DNA of 64,000 bases from Vibrio coralliirubri. GTDB lineage: Bacteria > Pseudomonadota > Gammaproteobacteria > Enterobacterales > Vibrionaceae. The translations under genes and the position numbers were made by a program. Positions 10,761 to 20,985 of the stretch are shown one piece after another (the stretch's first letter is position 1; every line of letters starts with the position of its first letter). The stretch covers positions 3,534,001 through 3,598,000 of the forward strand of contig NZ_AP025470.1 of assembly GCF_024347375.1 (NCBI RefSeq). The letters run 5' to 3'. The notes beneath the pieces are model-generated. The model was given only the letters and a program-made list of their open reading frames with translations, was not told the DNA's origin and made no database searches.

Positions 10761-12731
10761 ATGAAAAAGGTATTCATGGTGTTCGGCATTGTGTTGGCTA
10801 TCGCCGTTGCAACTATCGCAGCGCTGCTATTAAGCCTGCAGACCCAATACCGTGCGGATGTTGCTAACTTTTTTATCAAACATACGATTGAACAACCTGT
10901 ACTCATTGAAGATGTTGAGTATCAGGCGCCCTATCACATCACCTTAATGGGCATAACCCAAAGCCAACCCGAAAAGCAGACACCTCTGTATATCGACAAG
11001 ATCGATCTTTGGTTCAGCCCCAGCTCGATGACAGAAACCAAACTGGTCTTTGACTCTGTTTTGATCAGTGGCCTGCAATTAGAAGCAGACGATCTAAGAA
11101 CACTGACCTCTTTATTTAGCCAGCCAAACATCAAGCTCCACCAGCTGGCCATCAACAATCTCGACTTTTCGACGCCAGAGTTTAATGCGCGAGGCATCGA
11201 CCTGCAGATCTCCGACCCAACGTGGAACAACGACAACTCGCTGCTACCTTATGGAAAAACCCAACTTTCTGCCTCACAGCTGTATTGGCAAGGTGAAGCA
11301 TTCGATAATCTGTTGATTGACCTGGACCTCAAGCCGAGTGACAGCACCCTTTATGGTGCTTCGTTTGACTGGCGTGGCGCCAAGATTTCCGGACAAGCAG
11401 AGCAGTATCAACAAGATTGGTCGTTGGTGAATGTGACCGTCGATGGCTTACGACTCAATCAGGAACAGACTCAAAGCCTACTAAGCAAAGAGTGGGATGT
11501 GGCAGGTATTCAGATCAATCACATCAATAGCTTAGATATTCTACGCAGCGACGTAGAGTGGCAAGATGGCCACCTCGCTGCCTTTGATGCCTCACTCGAA
11601 AATATCCAACTACCTTTTGAAATCTGGAAGCAGCAGAAAGCCATTTTCTCTCTGCAGGCAGAAGGAGTGACCATTGATGATGACATGTTCATCGAGCCAA
11701 GCCTAAAGCTCAACCTAGAAGCAAACCGGATTCTGATTGAGGATTTCTATACTCAATTCCTACAAGGCACTGTTCAGCTCAATGGCGAAGTCACCCCTAG
11801 CAATATTGAATTAGCGCAGCTCGACCTGCAAGGGATCAAATGGATTACCGAAAACCAAGATAGCCCTCTAGTCGTAGCTCGACTAATACCTTGGCTTACA
11901 CAACTCCAGAACGTCGAGATTAACCGACTTAACATAGAACGCAGCCAACTTATCCAACTCGCACAACAACCTTACTGGCAGGTCTCTGGATTACATGTCG
12001 AGGGGCATCAAGTCCAGCTGCTACAGGATAGAAAGCTGGGCCTGTGGCAAGGGAAGCTGATGGCGAGCGCCAATGATGCCAACTATCAAAATATTCTCAG
12101 CGCACAGCCTGTGGTTGAGATGAATAGCGAACAAGGGAAATGGACGCTGACACGTCTGTTTGCACCACTCAGGAATGGCTACATTGAAGCCAATGCAACA
12201 CTCGACTTTAACCAAATCAGCAAGCCATGGAGCTTAGATATTTCTGCCGATGGGTTACCGATTGCGCCTATGCTGCAGCGACTTGAATTACCGCTCGATG
12301 CAACCGGGTATGGCGAGTTTGAACTTCAAGCCGCAGGTTTATATGGCGACTCACTGATGCTCGGTTACTCAACCACAGGGCAACTCACTGGCAGCGTTCG
12401 CCAGGGTGTGATGACCTTTAATGACAAGCTTTCTGAAACATCGACTGATAACGTGTTTGAAATTCCAGAGCTTAATGCGCATTTTGACCGTGGGCGCTTC
12501 ACCCTCGAACCGATGCACATTATTGGTGCATCAGCAGCAGAGCAAGGAGAACAAAGGGTTCAAACGCTCAATGGCGAGGCTTCTGGAGAACTCGACTTGC
12601 TTAAAGCCGAGCAACACACCCTCTCGATTACCCTATCGGACCCATGTCATCATATCTCAGGAAAGCTCACCCAAGCTGAGTATTCGGAGATTAACGACTG
12701 CCAACAAAAAAGCGCCACTCCTCAGGAGTAG
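10761..12731 (+). CDS. AsmA-family-like membrane-anchored protein
   Basis: The 656-residue protein has an uncleaved N-terminal transmembrane helix (about residues 5-26) and a long periplasmic part rich in beta-strand-forming repeats. The pattern (LxIDKIDLWFSPSS, LVFDSVLISGLQLE, SLDISADGLPIAPMLQRL) is that of AsmA-like proteins, which belong to the bridge-like lipid transfer superfamily between the inner and outer membranes. I assign it to the superfamily only, not to a named member. The stop codon lies inside the stem of the minus-strand terminator at 12706-12735. A lipid-transport role is inference from the family. Confidence 0.75.
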   Translation: MKKVFMVFGIVLAIAVATIAALLLSLQTQYRADVANFFIKHTIEQPVLIEDVEYQAPYHITLMGITQSQPEKQTPLYIDKIDLWFSPSSMTETKLVFDSVLISGLQLEADDLRTLTSLFSQPNIKLHQLAINNLDFSTPEFNARGIDLQISDPTWNNDNSLLPYGKTQLSASQLYWQGEAFDNLLIDLDLKPSDSTLYGASFDWRGAKISGQAEQYQQDWSLVNVTVDGLRLNQEQTQSLLSKEWDVAGIQINHINSLDILRSDVEWQDGHLAAFDASLENIQLPFEIWKQQKAIFSLQAEGVTIDDDMFIEPSLKLNLEANRILIEDFYTQFLQGTVQLNGEVTPSNIELAQLDLQGIKWITENQDSPLVVARLIPWLTQLQNVEINRLNIERSQLIQLAQQPYWQVSGLHVEGHQVQLLQDRKLGLWQGKLMASANDANYQNILSAQPVVEMNSEQGKWTLTRLFAPLRNGYIEANATLDFNQISKPWSLDISADGLPIAPMLQRLELPLDATGYGEFELQAAGLYGDSLMLGYSTTGQLTGSVRQGVMTFNDKLSETSTDNVFEIPELNAHFDRGRFTLEPMHIIGASAAEQGEQRVQTLNGEASGELDLLKAEQHTLSITLSDPCHHISGKLTQAEYSEINDCQQKSATPQE

Positions 12732-12735
12732 CGCT
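12706..12735 (-). terminator. Minus-strand terminator, probably the ancestral yiiD terminator
   Basis: The hairpin AGCGC-c-ACTCC / GGAGT-a-GCGCT has a 3-nt loop. On the minus strand it is followed by six T residues. It overlaps the end of the AsmA-like gene. It lies 303 nt beyond the yiiD stop, with the MITE-like element in between. Confidence 0.75.
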
Positions 12736-12782
12736 TTCAGTCAATATCGACAGTATTACCGGTGTTAGCTATTCGCTCACAT

Positions 12783-13050
12783 TAGGGCGTGTTGACCTTT
12801 CGTGGTTGAATTTTGTTCGAGATAAAAGCGTTTTAATCGCGGCGAGGGGGAAGTAGCCTAGTCATTCTAAGCAAATCTCCCTCAACAAAGAGTAAAACGC
12901 TTTTAGCCGAACCCTCCGGGCAGCGTTTGCTGGTCATTTCTACTGCGTTATCGGTTTCTCATGTAGGCTAGCTACACATCAAAGCCTCTGCCTTGTATAA
13001 ATACCCAGCAACTCGCTGCAAAAACCAGCTCGAAAAATCAACACGCCCTA
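12783..13050. mobile_element. MITE-like element, 268 bp with 13-bp terminal inverted repeats
   Basis: The ends are a perfect 13-bp inverted repeat, TAGGGCGTGTTGA at 12783-12795 and its complement at 13038-13050. Inside there is a second perfect 13-bp inverted pair (TAAAAGCGTTTTA at 12823-12835 and its complement at 12893-12905) and a shorter TGTAG/CTACA palindrome further right. No open frame of useful length is present, so it would be non-autonomous. A TA duplication is possible because both ends start with TA. The right end overlaps the last codons of yiiD. The mobilising transposase is unknown to me. Confidence 0.75.
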
Positions 13051-13970
13051 GTATCTGTCGATAGTACCTTTTTGTAGTCAGGAATCAGCATATAGGTTCC
13101 CGTAAACTCTACCGCTTCCACATCGCCGCTATGAATGGTCACGTGAATGATGATACGTGCCTTTCTTCCTGACGCAAGGCGGTCCAAGTCACCACTGATC
13201 CCATCCAATGAAGTAGAGGCAACAGGGTTTTGCTCAACCGGGTGACGATAACGAATATTACTGTCTGCCAGCACGATATCACCGGTCAGCCCGCGTTCTT
13301 TCATCAATAACCAAGTCATCCCCCAACCAGTTAAGGTCGCTAAGGTAAAGGCAGAGCCTGCAAACATGGTATTATGCGGGTTCAAGTTGGGATTCAATTG
13401 AGCACTACACTCAAATTGGTAACCCGTGTATTGGTTGATCTTGATGCCCATCTTGTCACTGATCGGGATCTGATGTTCCCAGCGCTGCTGAAGCTCATTA
13501 CACCACTCAGGCTTGCGTAGAACGTCTGCCATTGGGTCAAGATGCTTAACCATCTGTTGATGACGCACAGGGCCACGTTGATCATTAATCTCACCGCGAC
13601 GTTCAAATTCATTCTTCTCATAGAATGAGATCGCATCTTCACGTGCATTACACACTAAGCGCTTAGCACCCTCTTGGCGAGCCAATGACTCAAGTGCGAC
13701 TAGAATCAACGAACCCATGCCTTTACTTTGGCGAGATTTCTTCACCGCCATATAGCGGATCTGACCTTCCAGATCTGGGGTGATATACAGACGACCAATC
13801 GCCATCGGACGACCACGGCCATCAACAATCATACGATGGTGACTCATTGGGTCATATTCATCGCGCTCTGAACCTACCGGCATTCGCCAAGGTTCACGGA
13901 GCATCTGCCAACGAAAATGATAATACTTGTTTAGCTGATTTTCGGTGGTCGGTGTTATGAGTTTAAACAT
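13038..13970 (-). CDS. yiiD: Bifunctional GNAT acyltransferase / hotdog thioesterase-like protein YiiD
   Basis: The 310-residue protein has an N-terminal GNAT domain (about residues 1-150; acetyl-CoA loop near KKSRQSKGMGSLIL) and a C-terminal YiiD_C hotdog thioesterase-like domain (about 160-300; HNTMFAGSAFTLATLTGWG). E. coli YiiD has been called FabY and linked to initiation of fatty acid synthesis; I carry the name over by synteny (yihY-dtd-yiiD) and architecture. The last three residues (RAC) and the stop codon are encoded by the terminal repeat of the adjoining MITE-like element, so the native C-terminus may have been altered. Confidence 0.88.
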   Translation of the reverse strand: MFKLITPTTENQLNKYYHFRWQMLREPWRMPVGSERDEYDPMSHHRMIVDGRGRPMAIGRLYITPDLEGQIRYMAVKKSRQSKGMGSLILVALESLARQEGAKRLVCNAREDAISFYEKNEFERRGEINDQRGPVRHQQMVKHLDPMADVLRKPEWCNELQQRWEHQIPISDKMGIKINQYTGYQFECSAQLNPNLNPHNTMFAGSAFTLATLTGWGMTWLLMKERGLTGDIVLADSNIRYRHPVEQNPVASTSLDGISGDLDRLASGRKARIIIHVTIHSGDVEAVEFTGTYMLIPDYKKVLSTDTRAC

Positions 13971-13986
13971 GCTTATTCCTTTAAGC

Positions 13987-14421
13987 CTAAACCTGCAGCC
14001 AGAATGTCACTGGGCCATCATTAACCAAAGACACTTTCATGTCGGCTGCGAATCGGCCACGTTCCGTTGGCAACACTGATTCACACTGGTCAGAGAAATA
14101 GTTGTAAAGACGCTCAGCATCTTCTGGGTGAGCACCACGAGAGAACCCTGCTCGAGTCCCTTTCTTGGTATCGGCCGGCAGAGTGAATTGAGACACCACT
14201 AATACCTTACCTTCTACCTGCTTCACGTTGAGGTTCATTTTATCGTCTTCATCTCCAAAGACACGATAAGTGGTTACTCGTTCCATCAAACGTTTGGCTT
14301 TGGCTTCGTCATCACCTTTTTCTACGCCTAACAGAACCAATAAGCCTTGCTCAATCTCACCAACTACTTCGCCATCAACACGGACGGCAGCTTCACTTAC
14401 TCTCTGGATCAGTGCTATCAC
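13987..14421 (-). CDS. dtd: D-aminoacyl-tRNA deacylase
   Basis: The 144-residue enzyme hydrolyses D-amino acids (and glycine mischarged on tRNA-Ala) from tRNA. The conserved catalytic SQFTLPAD motif is near residue 79 and the NxGPVT-type motif (NDGPVTFWL) near the C-terminus. I chose a GTG start at 14421, giving the family length and the canonical start (M)IALIQRV, with AAGGAA upstream. A longer reading frame begins at 14502 but would add 27 unlikely residues. It overlaps the end of yihY by 29 nt. Confidence 0.95.
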   Translation of the reverse strand: MIALIQRVSEAAVRVDGEVVGEIEQGLLVLLGVEKGDDEAKAKRLMERVTTYRVFGDEDDKMNLNVKQVEGKVLVVSQFTLPADTKKGTRAGFSRGAHPEDAERLYNYFSDQCESVLPTERGRFAADMKVSLVNDGPVTFWLQV

Positions 14422-15334
14422 TGTTGTTTCCTTGCTCTGTGATTTTGTCTTTATCCGACGAGTGTACCATTTCTTTCGAGTCACTCCACTGTTCCTGCTC
14501 ACCCAATGCAGCGGTCACCTCAGCACCCACCAGCGCAATCAACCAGCACAAATAAACCCAGACAAAAAGAATTGGTATTGCCGCCAATGCGCCATAAATC
14601 AACTGGTAAGAAGGGAATTGAGTAATGTAGGCCGCGAAGCCTTTCTTACTGAGTTCGAACAACAGAGCCGCCACTAGAGAACCTGCAGCCGCATGAGAAA
14701 AGTGTATCTTTTTGTTGGGAACCAACAGGTACAGACCGAAAAACGCAAAGAAAGAGAGAATCAAAGGAAGTTTGCGAATCACGGTGTTAAAGGCGCCAGA
14801 CACCACTTCGTTTTGCAGCAAGCTCAATGATGTCACATAAGAAGTGGCTGCAATGCTCGCCCCAACTAAAATAGGTCCAAGCGTGAGCACCATCCAGTAC
14901 ATAGAGAAAGATAACACCGCACGACGCTTCTCGTCGACACGCCAGATGTAGTTTAAGTTCTTATCAATATTCGAGATCAGCATCAGCGCTGCAATGAATA
15001 AGAACACACTACCCACCGCCGTCATTTTTCCGGTATTGGCAACGAACTCTAACAAAGCACCGTGTACCGCATCCCCAGACGCGGGAACAAAGTTGGTAAT
15101 AACGAAGTTTTGAATCACGATACCAACATCAGCAAAGATGGAGAATGACGACAAGATAGAGAGCAGAACCGTCAGCATCGGTACGATCGAGAGCAAGGTA
15201 ATGTACGCCAAGTAGCCCGCATTCACATTGACTCTATCGTGTGTCATTCGCGCCAAAAGATAGCGAGAAAACTGAATACTGAGTGTGGCGACCTTTTTTA
15301 TCTTCAACTTGTAACTCCCTTGTAACTCGTTCAT
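14393..15334 (-). CDS. yihY: YihY/BrkB-family inner-membrane protein
   Basis: The 313-residue protein has about six transmembrane helices and the conserved [15 protein letters not shown] motif near residue 43, typical of the YihY (UPF0761, formerly misnamed RNase BN) family. The biochemical role is not established. The C-terminal tail is polar and acidic, and its final 29 nt overlap the dtd start. Gene order yihY-dtd-yiiD is as in E. coli. Confidence 0.92.
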   Translation of the reverse strand: MNELQGSYKLKIKKVATLSIQFSRYLLARMTHDRVNVNAGYLAYITLLSIVPMLTVLLSILSSFSIFADVGIVIQNFVITNFVPASGDAVHGALLEFVANTGKMTAVGSVFLFIAALMLISNIDKNLNYIWRVDEKRRAVLSFSMYWMVLTLGPILVGASIAATSYVTSLSLLQNEVVSGAFNTVIRKLPLILSFFAFFGLYLLVPNKKIHFSHAAAGSLVAALLFELSKKGFAAYITQFPSYQLIYGALAAIPILFVWVYLCWLIALVGAEVTAALGEQEQWSDSKEMVHSSDKDKITEQGNNSDSTDPESK

Positions 15335-15555
15335 AGTCCTAATTAATATTCCGACATATCAATCACAGTAAGAAAATGTTCAAAAATAGCGTAGGAAAAA
15401 GGCTTGAGAACAAGGAAGCCCTTCTCGGCAAAGAATAGTTTTGATAAGTAGTTATTCTACAATCAAAAATTCTAACGCCGTTATCGAGCATTTTAACAAG
15501 CTAGGTTGAGCAGTTATTTACTACGATTGATATCATTTAACTATAGGAAACTAGG

Positions 15556-16197
15556 ATGCCTTATTTAATAGTTATAGTCCTCTCTATTTTCACTCTTACT
15601 GGATGCCAATCAGCTTATTACTCCGCAATGGAGCAAGTGGGTTACCACAAGCGTGACATTATGGTCGATAGAGTGGAAGACGCTAAAGAGTCGCAGCAGG
15701 ATGCTCAGGAAGAGTTTACCAGCGCACTTGAAGCCTTGAGTAGCCTGACTAATTTCAGTGGCGGCGACCTTGGAGACATGTACAACCAAATCAACGATAA
15801 ATACCAAGACAGCGAGAAAGCCGCGCAAAATGTCAGTGACCGCATTGCTGCGATTGAAGATGTGTCGGATGCGCTGTTTGAAGAGTGGCAGAGTGAGTTA
15901 GATCTCTACACCAGTGATTCACTGCGCCGCTCGAGCGAGCAAAAGCTTCGTGAAACTAAATCGTCTTACCAAACGATGCTGTCAGCAATGAAGCGCGCCG
16001 AGAAGAAAATGGATCCCGTGCTCAATACCCTTCGCGACAACACGCTTTACTTAAAACATAACCTCAATGCGAGCGCTGTCGGCTCGCTGCAAGGTGAGTT
16101 TATGAGCTTAGAAAAAGACATCGCCTACGCGATAGAACAGATGAATGCTGCGATCGCCGAATCGGATAAATTCCTTGATCAACTGAACCAAAAATAA
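15556..16197 (+). CDS. DUF2959 family lipoprotein
   Basis: The 213-residue protein has a signal peptide with lipobox LTGC (Cys17), predicting lipid anchoring. The rest is predicted largely helical coiled coil with many Glu, Lys and Gln residues (about 40-210). It matches the DUF2959 pattern (SAYYSAMEQVGYHKRDI). The function is unknown. It is followed 31 nt later by a P-loop ATPase in the same direction, so the two may be co-transcribed. Confidence 0.82.
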   Translation: MPYLIVIVLSIFTLTGCQSAYYSAMEQVGYHKRDIMVDRVEDAKESQQDAQEEFTSALEALSSLTNFSGGDLGDMYNQINDKYQDSEKAAQNVSDRIAAIEDVSDALFEEWQSELDLYTSDSLRRSSEQKLRETKSSYQTMLSAMKRAEKKMDPVLNTLRDNTLYLKHNLNASAVGSLQGEFMSLEKDIAYAIEQMNAAIAESDKFLDQLNQK

Positions 16198-16228
16198 CGC
16201 TCGTAGACACAAATAAAGATAAGCCCGT

Positions 16229-16759
16229 ATGAACCCAATCATTATTACTGGCGGCCCAGGCGCCGGAAAAACCACATTGATCAATACCTTGGGTGATGCG
16301 GGTTACCCCACTTTCGCTGAATCCTCTCGCCAGTTAATCGAACAGCAGAGCCAACTTGAGAACGGTATCTTACCTTGGTTAGACCTTCCGGGCTTTGCTC
16401 GCCTATGTTTAACCGTCATGAGCGAACAAAAAGACCAAGCCAGTCAGCATCCAGTTGCCTTTCTCGATCGTGCCATTCCAGATATCTGTGGTTACTTAAC
16501 TCAGGCTAGTCTAGAGATAGATGCGACCTACCGAGAAGCAAGCCAAGGCTATCACTCACAAGCCTTGCTCTGTCGCCCTGAGGCTTCAATTTATGTACAA
16601 GATGATGTGAGACCTTATCCGTTTGAGGAGGCATTAGAGATTCACCACGCGTTAGTAACAGTCTACCAAGAACTTGGTTATGAGATGGTTGAAGTGCCGT
16701 TTATGCCAGTCGAAGAACGGCTTCAATTCGTTGAGCGTTACTTAGATATCAAAAGCTAG
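16229..16759 (+). CDS. Small P-loop ATPase (AAA_28-like)
   Basis: The 176-residue protein carries a Walker A motif GGPGAGKTT at residues 8-16, a nucleoside-kinase-like DRAIPD segment near residue 83, and no membrane segment. It resembles the AAA_28/NTPase family of small P-loop proteins, which are sometimes related to kinases. The substrate is unknown. It directly follows the DUF2959 lipoprotein gene. Confidence 0.75.
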   Translation: MNPIIITGGPGAGKTTLINTLGDAGYPTFAESSRQLIEQQSQLENGILPWLDLPGFARLCLTVMSEQKDQASQHPVAFLDRAIPDICGYLTQASLEIDATYREASQGYHSQALLCRPEASIYVQDDVRPYPFEEALEIHHALVTVYQELGYEMVEVPFMPVEERLQFVERYLDIKS

Positions 16760-16772
16760 ATCCCCAACTCGG

Positions 16773-17012
16773 TCGTTCCTCCCTCTTGAGGATGACGAAG
16801 ACTTAAACACTCTTCGCATCTCGTTTAACCGTATCTAAACAAATTTACCGTCATTCCCTACAGTGAGGAACGAGCGTGATAGGAAATCTCTTGGATGCCG
16901 TAAAAGAAAGATTCCAGATATCTCGTCCCTCGATTCTGGAATGACGACTCGATGAATAGGTATGGAGCATGCTCTTCGTATCCCGCATCTCGTTTACTCG
17001 AATCTAAACAAA
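16773..17012. repeat. Nested intergenic repeats with GTCATTCC/GGAATGAC ends
   Basis: This gene-free stretch between the P-loop ATPase and typA is a composite of repeats. A 96-bp unit is bounded by GTCATTCC (16850-16857) and GGAATGAC (16938-16945). It is flanked by a 29-bp imperfect direct repeat (16815-16843 and 16984-17012, three mismatches) sharing CGCATCTCGTTTA and TCTAAACAAA. A related imperfect inverted unit lies at 16773-16798. The pattern resembles dispersed Vibrio intergenic repeats, but I cannot count copies elsewhere. Confidence 0.65.
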
Positions 17013-17021
17013 CTAAAAAAC

Positions 17022-17054
17022 AAAAACCCCGAGCAGCTAGGCTACTCGGGGTTT
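17022..17054 (-). terminator. Rho-independent terminator of typA
   Basis: A 10-bp stem AAACCCCGAG / CTCGGGGTTT encloses a loop that can fold further. On the minus strand it is followed by a T-rich tract. Confidence 0.9.
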
Positions 17055-17089
17055 CTTATCTACTTAGCTAGAAGCTAGTCAGCTGGCAA

Positions 17090-18925
17090 TTAAGCCTTAG
17101 CTGGACGTGCTGCACGCTTACGTTCGTTTTCAGTAAGAAGCTTCTTACGGATACGAATGCTTACTGGCGTTACTTCTACTAGTTCGTCTTCGTCGATGAA
17201 CTCAAGAGCTTGCTCTAGAGTGTGACGGATAGGTGGCGAAAGAACCTGTGCTTCATCAGTACCAGATGCACGAACGTTCGTTAGCTGCTTACCTTTCAGA
17301 CAGTTTACTGTTAGGTCGTTTGAACGGTTATGAATACCGATGATTTGACCTTCGTATACTTCATCCGCGTGCTCAGCAAATAGACGACCACGTTCTTGTA
17401 GGTTGAATAGTGCGTAAGTCAGAGCTTTACCAGTTGCGTTCGAGATTAGAACACCGTTGTTACGTTGACCGATTACGCCGCCTTTGTGAGGGCCGTAGTG
17501 ATCAAATGAGTGGTAAAGAAGACCAGAACCAGACGTTAGAGTTAGGAACTCAGTTTGGAAACCGATAAGACCACGAGAAGGCATCATGAAGTCCATGCGA
17601 ACACGGCCTTTGCCATCTGGAGACATATCAGTTAGCTCACCTTTACGTAGACCGATGTTTTCCATGATGCCACCTTGGTGCTCTTCAAGCACGTCGATAG
17701 TCACAGTTTCAAACGGTTCAGTTAGGTTGCCATCTTCGTCTTTTTTGATGATAACTTCTGGACGAGATACAGCTAGCTCGAAGCCTTCACGACGCATGTT
17801 TTCGATCAGGATAGATAGGTGAAGTTCACCACGACCTGAAACACGGAAACGATCTGGGTTATCAGTTTCTTCAACACGTAGTGCAACGTTGTGTACTAGT
17901 TCTTTCTCTAGACGCTCAAGGATGTTACGTGAAGTAACGAACTTACCTTCTTTACCCGCGAACGGAGAAGTGTTTACTTGGAACGTCATTGTTACTGTTG
18001 GTTCATCAACAGAAAGCGGAGTCATTGCTTCAACATTGTTTACGTCACAGATAGTGTCTGAAATTTTCAGCTCACCAAGACCAGTGATTGCAATGATGTC
18101 GCCAGCGTTAGCTTGCTCAACTTCGTGACGGTCAAGACCTAGGTAACCAAGAACTGTACCTACCTTACCGTTACGTTTTTTGCCTTCTGCATTTACGATA
18201 GTTACTTGTTGGTTTGGTTTAACAGAACCACGAGTAACACGAGCAACACCGATAACACCTACGTAAGAGCTGTAATCAAGTTGCGAAATTTGCATTTGTA
18301 GTGGACCGTCAAGGTCAACTGCAGGCGCGTCTACTGTATCAACAACAGCTTGGAACAATGGTTCCATGTTCTCGCCAGTTTCGCCTTCAGTCATTGTTGC
18401 CCAACCGTTTAGAGCTGAAGCGTAAACAACGGTGAAGTCTAGTTGCTCATCAGTAGCACCTAGGTTGTCGAAAAGGTCAAATACTTGATCCATAACCCAA
18501 TCAGGACGAGCGCCTGGACGGTCAATCTTGTTGATTACAACGATTGGCTTAAGACCGTGTGCGAATGCTTTTTGCGTTACGAAACGAGTTTGAGGCATTG
18601 GGCCGTCAACTGCGTCAACGATAAGCAGAACAGAGTCAACCATAGACATGATACGCTCAACTTCACCACCGAAGTCCGCGTGTCCCGGAGTATCTACGAT
18701 GTTGATGCGGTAATCATTCCAGTTGATTGCTGTGTTCTTAGCAAGAATGGTAATGCCACGCTCTTTTTCGATGTCATTCGAATCCATGACACGCTCTTCA
18801 GCTTCACCACGAGACTCAAGAGTGCCTGACTGTTGTAGCAGTTTATCAACCAAAGTCGTTTTACCGTGGTCAACGTGCGCGATGATCGCGATATTTCTTA
18901 ACTTATCAATCTGTGGAGTAGACAT
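17090..18925 (-). CDS. typA: Ribosome-associated translational GTPase TypA/BipA
   Basis: The 611-residue elongation-factor-like GTPase acts in 50S assembly and stress adaptation. The G1 motif AHVDHGKTT is near residue 16, G3 is [14 protein letters not shown], and G4 is NKID. EF-G-like domains II, III and V and the BipA-specific C-terminal domain follow ([13 protein letters not shown] region). I prefer the ATG at 18925 ([11 protein letters not shown]); an in-frame GTG five codons upstream is possible. Adjacency to glnA is conserved with E. coli, in divergent orientation. Confidence 0.97.
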   Translation of the reverse strand: MSTPQIDKLRNIAIIAHVDHGKTTLVDKLLQQSGTLESRGEAEERVMDSNDIEKERGITILAKNTAINWNDYRINIVDTPGHADFGGEVERIMSMVDSVLLIVDAVDGPMPQTRFVTQKAFAHGLKPIVVINKIDRPGARPDWVMDQVFDLFDNLGATDEQLDFTVVYASALNGWATMTEGETGENMEPLFQAVVDTVDAPAVDLDGPLQMQISQLDYSSYVGVIGVARVTRGSVKPNQQVTIVNAEGKKRNGKVGTVLGYLGLDRHEVEQANAGDIIAITGLGELKISDTICDVNNVEAMTPLSVDEPTVTMTFQVNTSPFAGKEGKFVTSRNILERLEKELVHNVALRVEETDNPDRFRVSGRGELHLSILIENMRREGFELAVSRPEVIIKKDEDGNLTEPFETVTIDVLEEHQGGIMENIGLRKGELTDMSPDGKGRVRMDFMMPSRGLIGFQTEFLTLTSGSGLLYHSFDHYGPHKGGVIGQRNNGVLISNATGKALTYALFNLQERGRLFAEHADEVYEGQIIGIHNRSNDLTVNCLKGKQLTNVRASGTDEAQVLSPPIRHTLEQALEFIDEDELVEVTPVSIRIRKKLLTENERKRAARPAKA

Positions 18926-19198
18926 GGATTCTCGATTCACTCATAAAAGTAGCCGTCACTTATCTCAAAAGTTTGGATAATAACCGCTAGCTTGATTTAA
19001 AAAACGGTCAATAATATACCAGATTCTAGACAAAAACCCAGAAATATGTGATCTGAACCAAGGCTTTTTTCTTTATTAGCGATTCATATCCGCTTAACTT
19101 TGATTCAGTACAGTGTTGAGCAGCCAAATTCGTAGGACTCTAAAAAAGTATCACCTGCGAGTGGCGAGCCAAATCTCCCGCAAAATAACAAAAGTGGA
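18926..19198. other. typA-side half of the typA-glnA intergenic region
   Basis: This half of the 562-bp divergent region is AT-rich and should hold the typA promoter. I recognise no gene or repeat in it. The recognisable regulatory sites all lie on the glnA side. Confidence 0.4.
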
Positions 19199-19384
19199 TT
19201 GACAACTTAGGCAATTCATTGCTGAATGGTGCTCGCTTATGTCTCATATTGGTGCACAGACAAACGATTGCACCAAAAAGGTGCAACTAGAGATCATTTT
19301 GGTGCAAAAACCAGATTAAGCAAAATCGCAAAACAAGTAAATCATTGAAATTAATGGAATAATTTTTTTGGCACGTTTTTGGCA
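19199..19384 (+). promoter_or_regulatory. glnA control region: NtrC sites and sigma-54 promoter
   Basis: A perfect NtrC operator TGCACC-N5-GGTGCA is at 19269-19285. Further TTGGTGCA half-sites are at 19249-19256 and 19299-19306. About 100 bp downstream, TGGCACG-N4-TGGCA at 19369-19384 keeps the invariant GG and GC of a sigma-54 promoter at the correct 10-nt spacing. A consensus -35 TTGACA at 19199-19204 suggests an additional sigma-70 promoter with a weak -10. The layout mirrors the enteric glnAp1/glnAp2 arrangement. Confidence 0.88.
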
Positions 19385-19487
19385 ATAGATAAATCAGCAT
19401 CGATTAATGCACTTATAGACATTAATCAATGCTAGTTTCAACCGAATCGAGCTAATACCGAATTAATAACACTGGAGGTTATCCAAG

Positions 19488-20897
19488 ATGTCAGTAGAAA
19501 ATGTACTATCCCTGATCCAAGAGAACGAAGTTAAATTTATCGACTTACGTTTTACTGATACAAAAGGTAAAGAGCAGCATATCTCTATTCCTTCTCACCA
19601 AGTTGATGCAGACTTCTTCGAAGAAGGCAAAATGTTTGACGGCTCTTCAGTAGCTGGTTGGAAAGGCATTAACGAATCTGACATGGTAATGATGCCAGAC
19701 GCAGCATCTGCTGTACTGGATCCATTCACAGAAGACGCAACGCTAAACATCCGTTGTGACATCCTAGAGCCTGCAACAATGCAAGGCTACGACCGTGACC
19801 CACGTTCTATCGCTAAACGTTCTGAAGAGTACCTACGTTCTACAGGTATCGCAGACACAGTTCTAGTTGGTCCAGAGCCAGAATTCTTCCTATTTGACGA
19901 CGTTAAGTTCTCAAACGACATGTCTGGTTCTTTCTTCAAGATCGATGACGTAGAAGCAGCTTGGAACACAGGTTCTGACTTCGAAGGCGGTAACAAAGGT
20001 CACCGTCCTGGCGTTAAAGGCGGTTACTTCCCAGTAGCTCCAGTAGATTCATCTCAAGACATCCGTTCAGCAATGTGTCTAGTAATGGAAGAGATGGGCC
20101 TAGTTGTTGAAGCTCACCACCACGAAGTAGCAACTGCGGGTCAAAACGAAATCGCAACTCGCTTCAACACGCTAACAGCGAAAGCTGATGAAACTCAAAT
20201 CTACAAGTACGTTGTACACAACGTTGCTCACGCATTTGGTAAAACAGCGACATTCATGCCTAAGCCACTAGTTGGTGACAACGGTTCTGGTATGCACGTT
20301 CACCAATCTCTAGCAAAAGACGGCGTTAACCTGTTTGCTGGTGATAAGTACGGCGGCCTATCTGAAATGGCTCTTTACTACATCGGTGGTGTAATCAAGC
20401 ACGCTCGTGCAATCAACGCGTTTGCTAACCCATCAACTAACTCGTACAAGCGTCTTGTACCTGGTTTCGAAGCACCTGTAATGCTTGCTTACTCAGCACG
20501 TAACCGTTCTGCTTCTATCCGTATCCCAGTAGTACCAAGCCCTAAAGCACGTCGTATCGAGCTACGTTTTGGTGACCCAGCAGCTAACCCATACCTATGC
20601 TACTCAGCAATGCTTATGGCTGGCCTTGACGGTATCAAGAACAAGATTCACCCAGGCGAAGCTATGGATAAAGATCTATACGACCTTCCTGCAGAAGAAG
20701 CAGCTGAAATCCCAACAGTTGCAGAATCTCTACAAGAAGCTCTAGCAGCGCTTAGCGAAGACCGTGAGTTCCTAACAGCTGGCGGCGTATTCTCTGACGA
20801 TTTCATCGATTCTTACATCACTCTGAAATCTGACGACGTACAACGCGTGAACATGGCTACACACCCACTTGAGTTTGAACTGTACTACTCAGTTTAA
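19488..20897 (+). CDS. glnA: Glutamine synthetase type I
   Basis: The 469-residue cytoplasmic enzyme joins glutamate, ammonia and ATP to make glutamine. Signature motifs include the beta-grasp N-terminal [11 protein letters not shown] near residue 51, the catalytic [16 protein letters not shown], and the adenylylation segment DLYDLPAEE near residue 398, which marks a GS type I-beta enzyme controlled by GlnE. A GGAGG ribosome binding site precedes the ATG. Its promoter region carries NtrC and sigma-54 sites. Confidence 0.99.
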   Translation: MSVENVLSLIQENEVKFIDLRFTDTKGKEQHISIPSHQVDADFFEEGKMFDGSSVAGWKGINESDMVMMPDAASAVLDPFTEDATLNIRCDILEPATMQGYDRDPRSIAKRSEEYLRSTGIADTVLVGPEPEFFLFDDVKFSNDMSGSFFKIDDVEAAWNTGSDFEGGNKGHRPGVKGGYFPVAPVDSSQDIRSAMCLVMEEMGLVVEAHHHEVATAGQNEIATRFNTLTAKADETQIYKYVVHNVAHAFGKTATFMPKPLVGDNGSGMHVHQSLAKDGVNLFAGDKYGGLSEMALYYIGGVIKHARAINAFANPSTNSYKRLVPGFEAPVMLAYSARNRSASIRIPVVPSPKARRIELRFGDPAANPYLCYSAMLMAGLDGIKNKIHPGEAMDKDLYDLPAEEAAEIPTVAESLQEALAALSEDREFLTAGGVFSDDFIDSYITLKSDDVQRVNMATHPLEFELYYSV

Positions 20898-20958
20898 TCT
20901 CCTGTAGAGATAAGCTATTTCTTACTGCAACCTTGTAAGAATCGCTGACTAAATATTA

Positions 20959-20985
20959 GGCTCGCCTCGCAGGTGGGCCTTTTTT
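20959..20985 (+). terminator. Rho-independent terminator after glnA
   Basis: An imperfect GC-rich stem (GGCTCGCCT / AGGTGGGCC) with a 3-nt loop is followed by six T residues. It separates glnA from the downstream genes. Confidence 0.85.

Noticed and set aside
12421..12768. 115-residue frame overlapping the end of the AsmA-like gene
   Set aside because: It lies in a different frame of a continuous coding region and runs through the terminator; no domain is seen.
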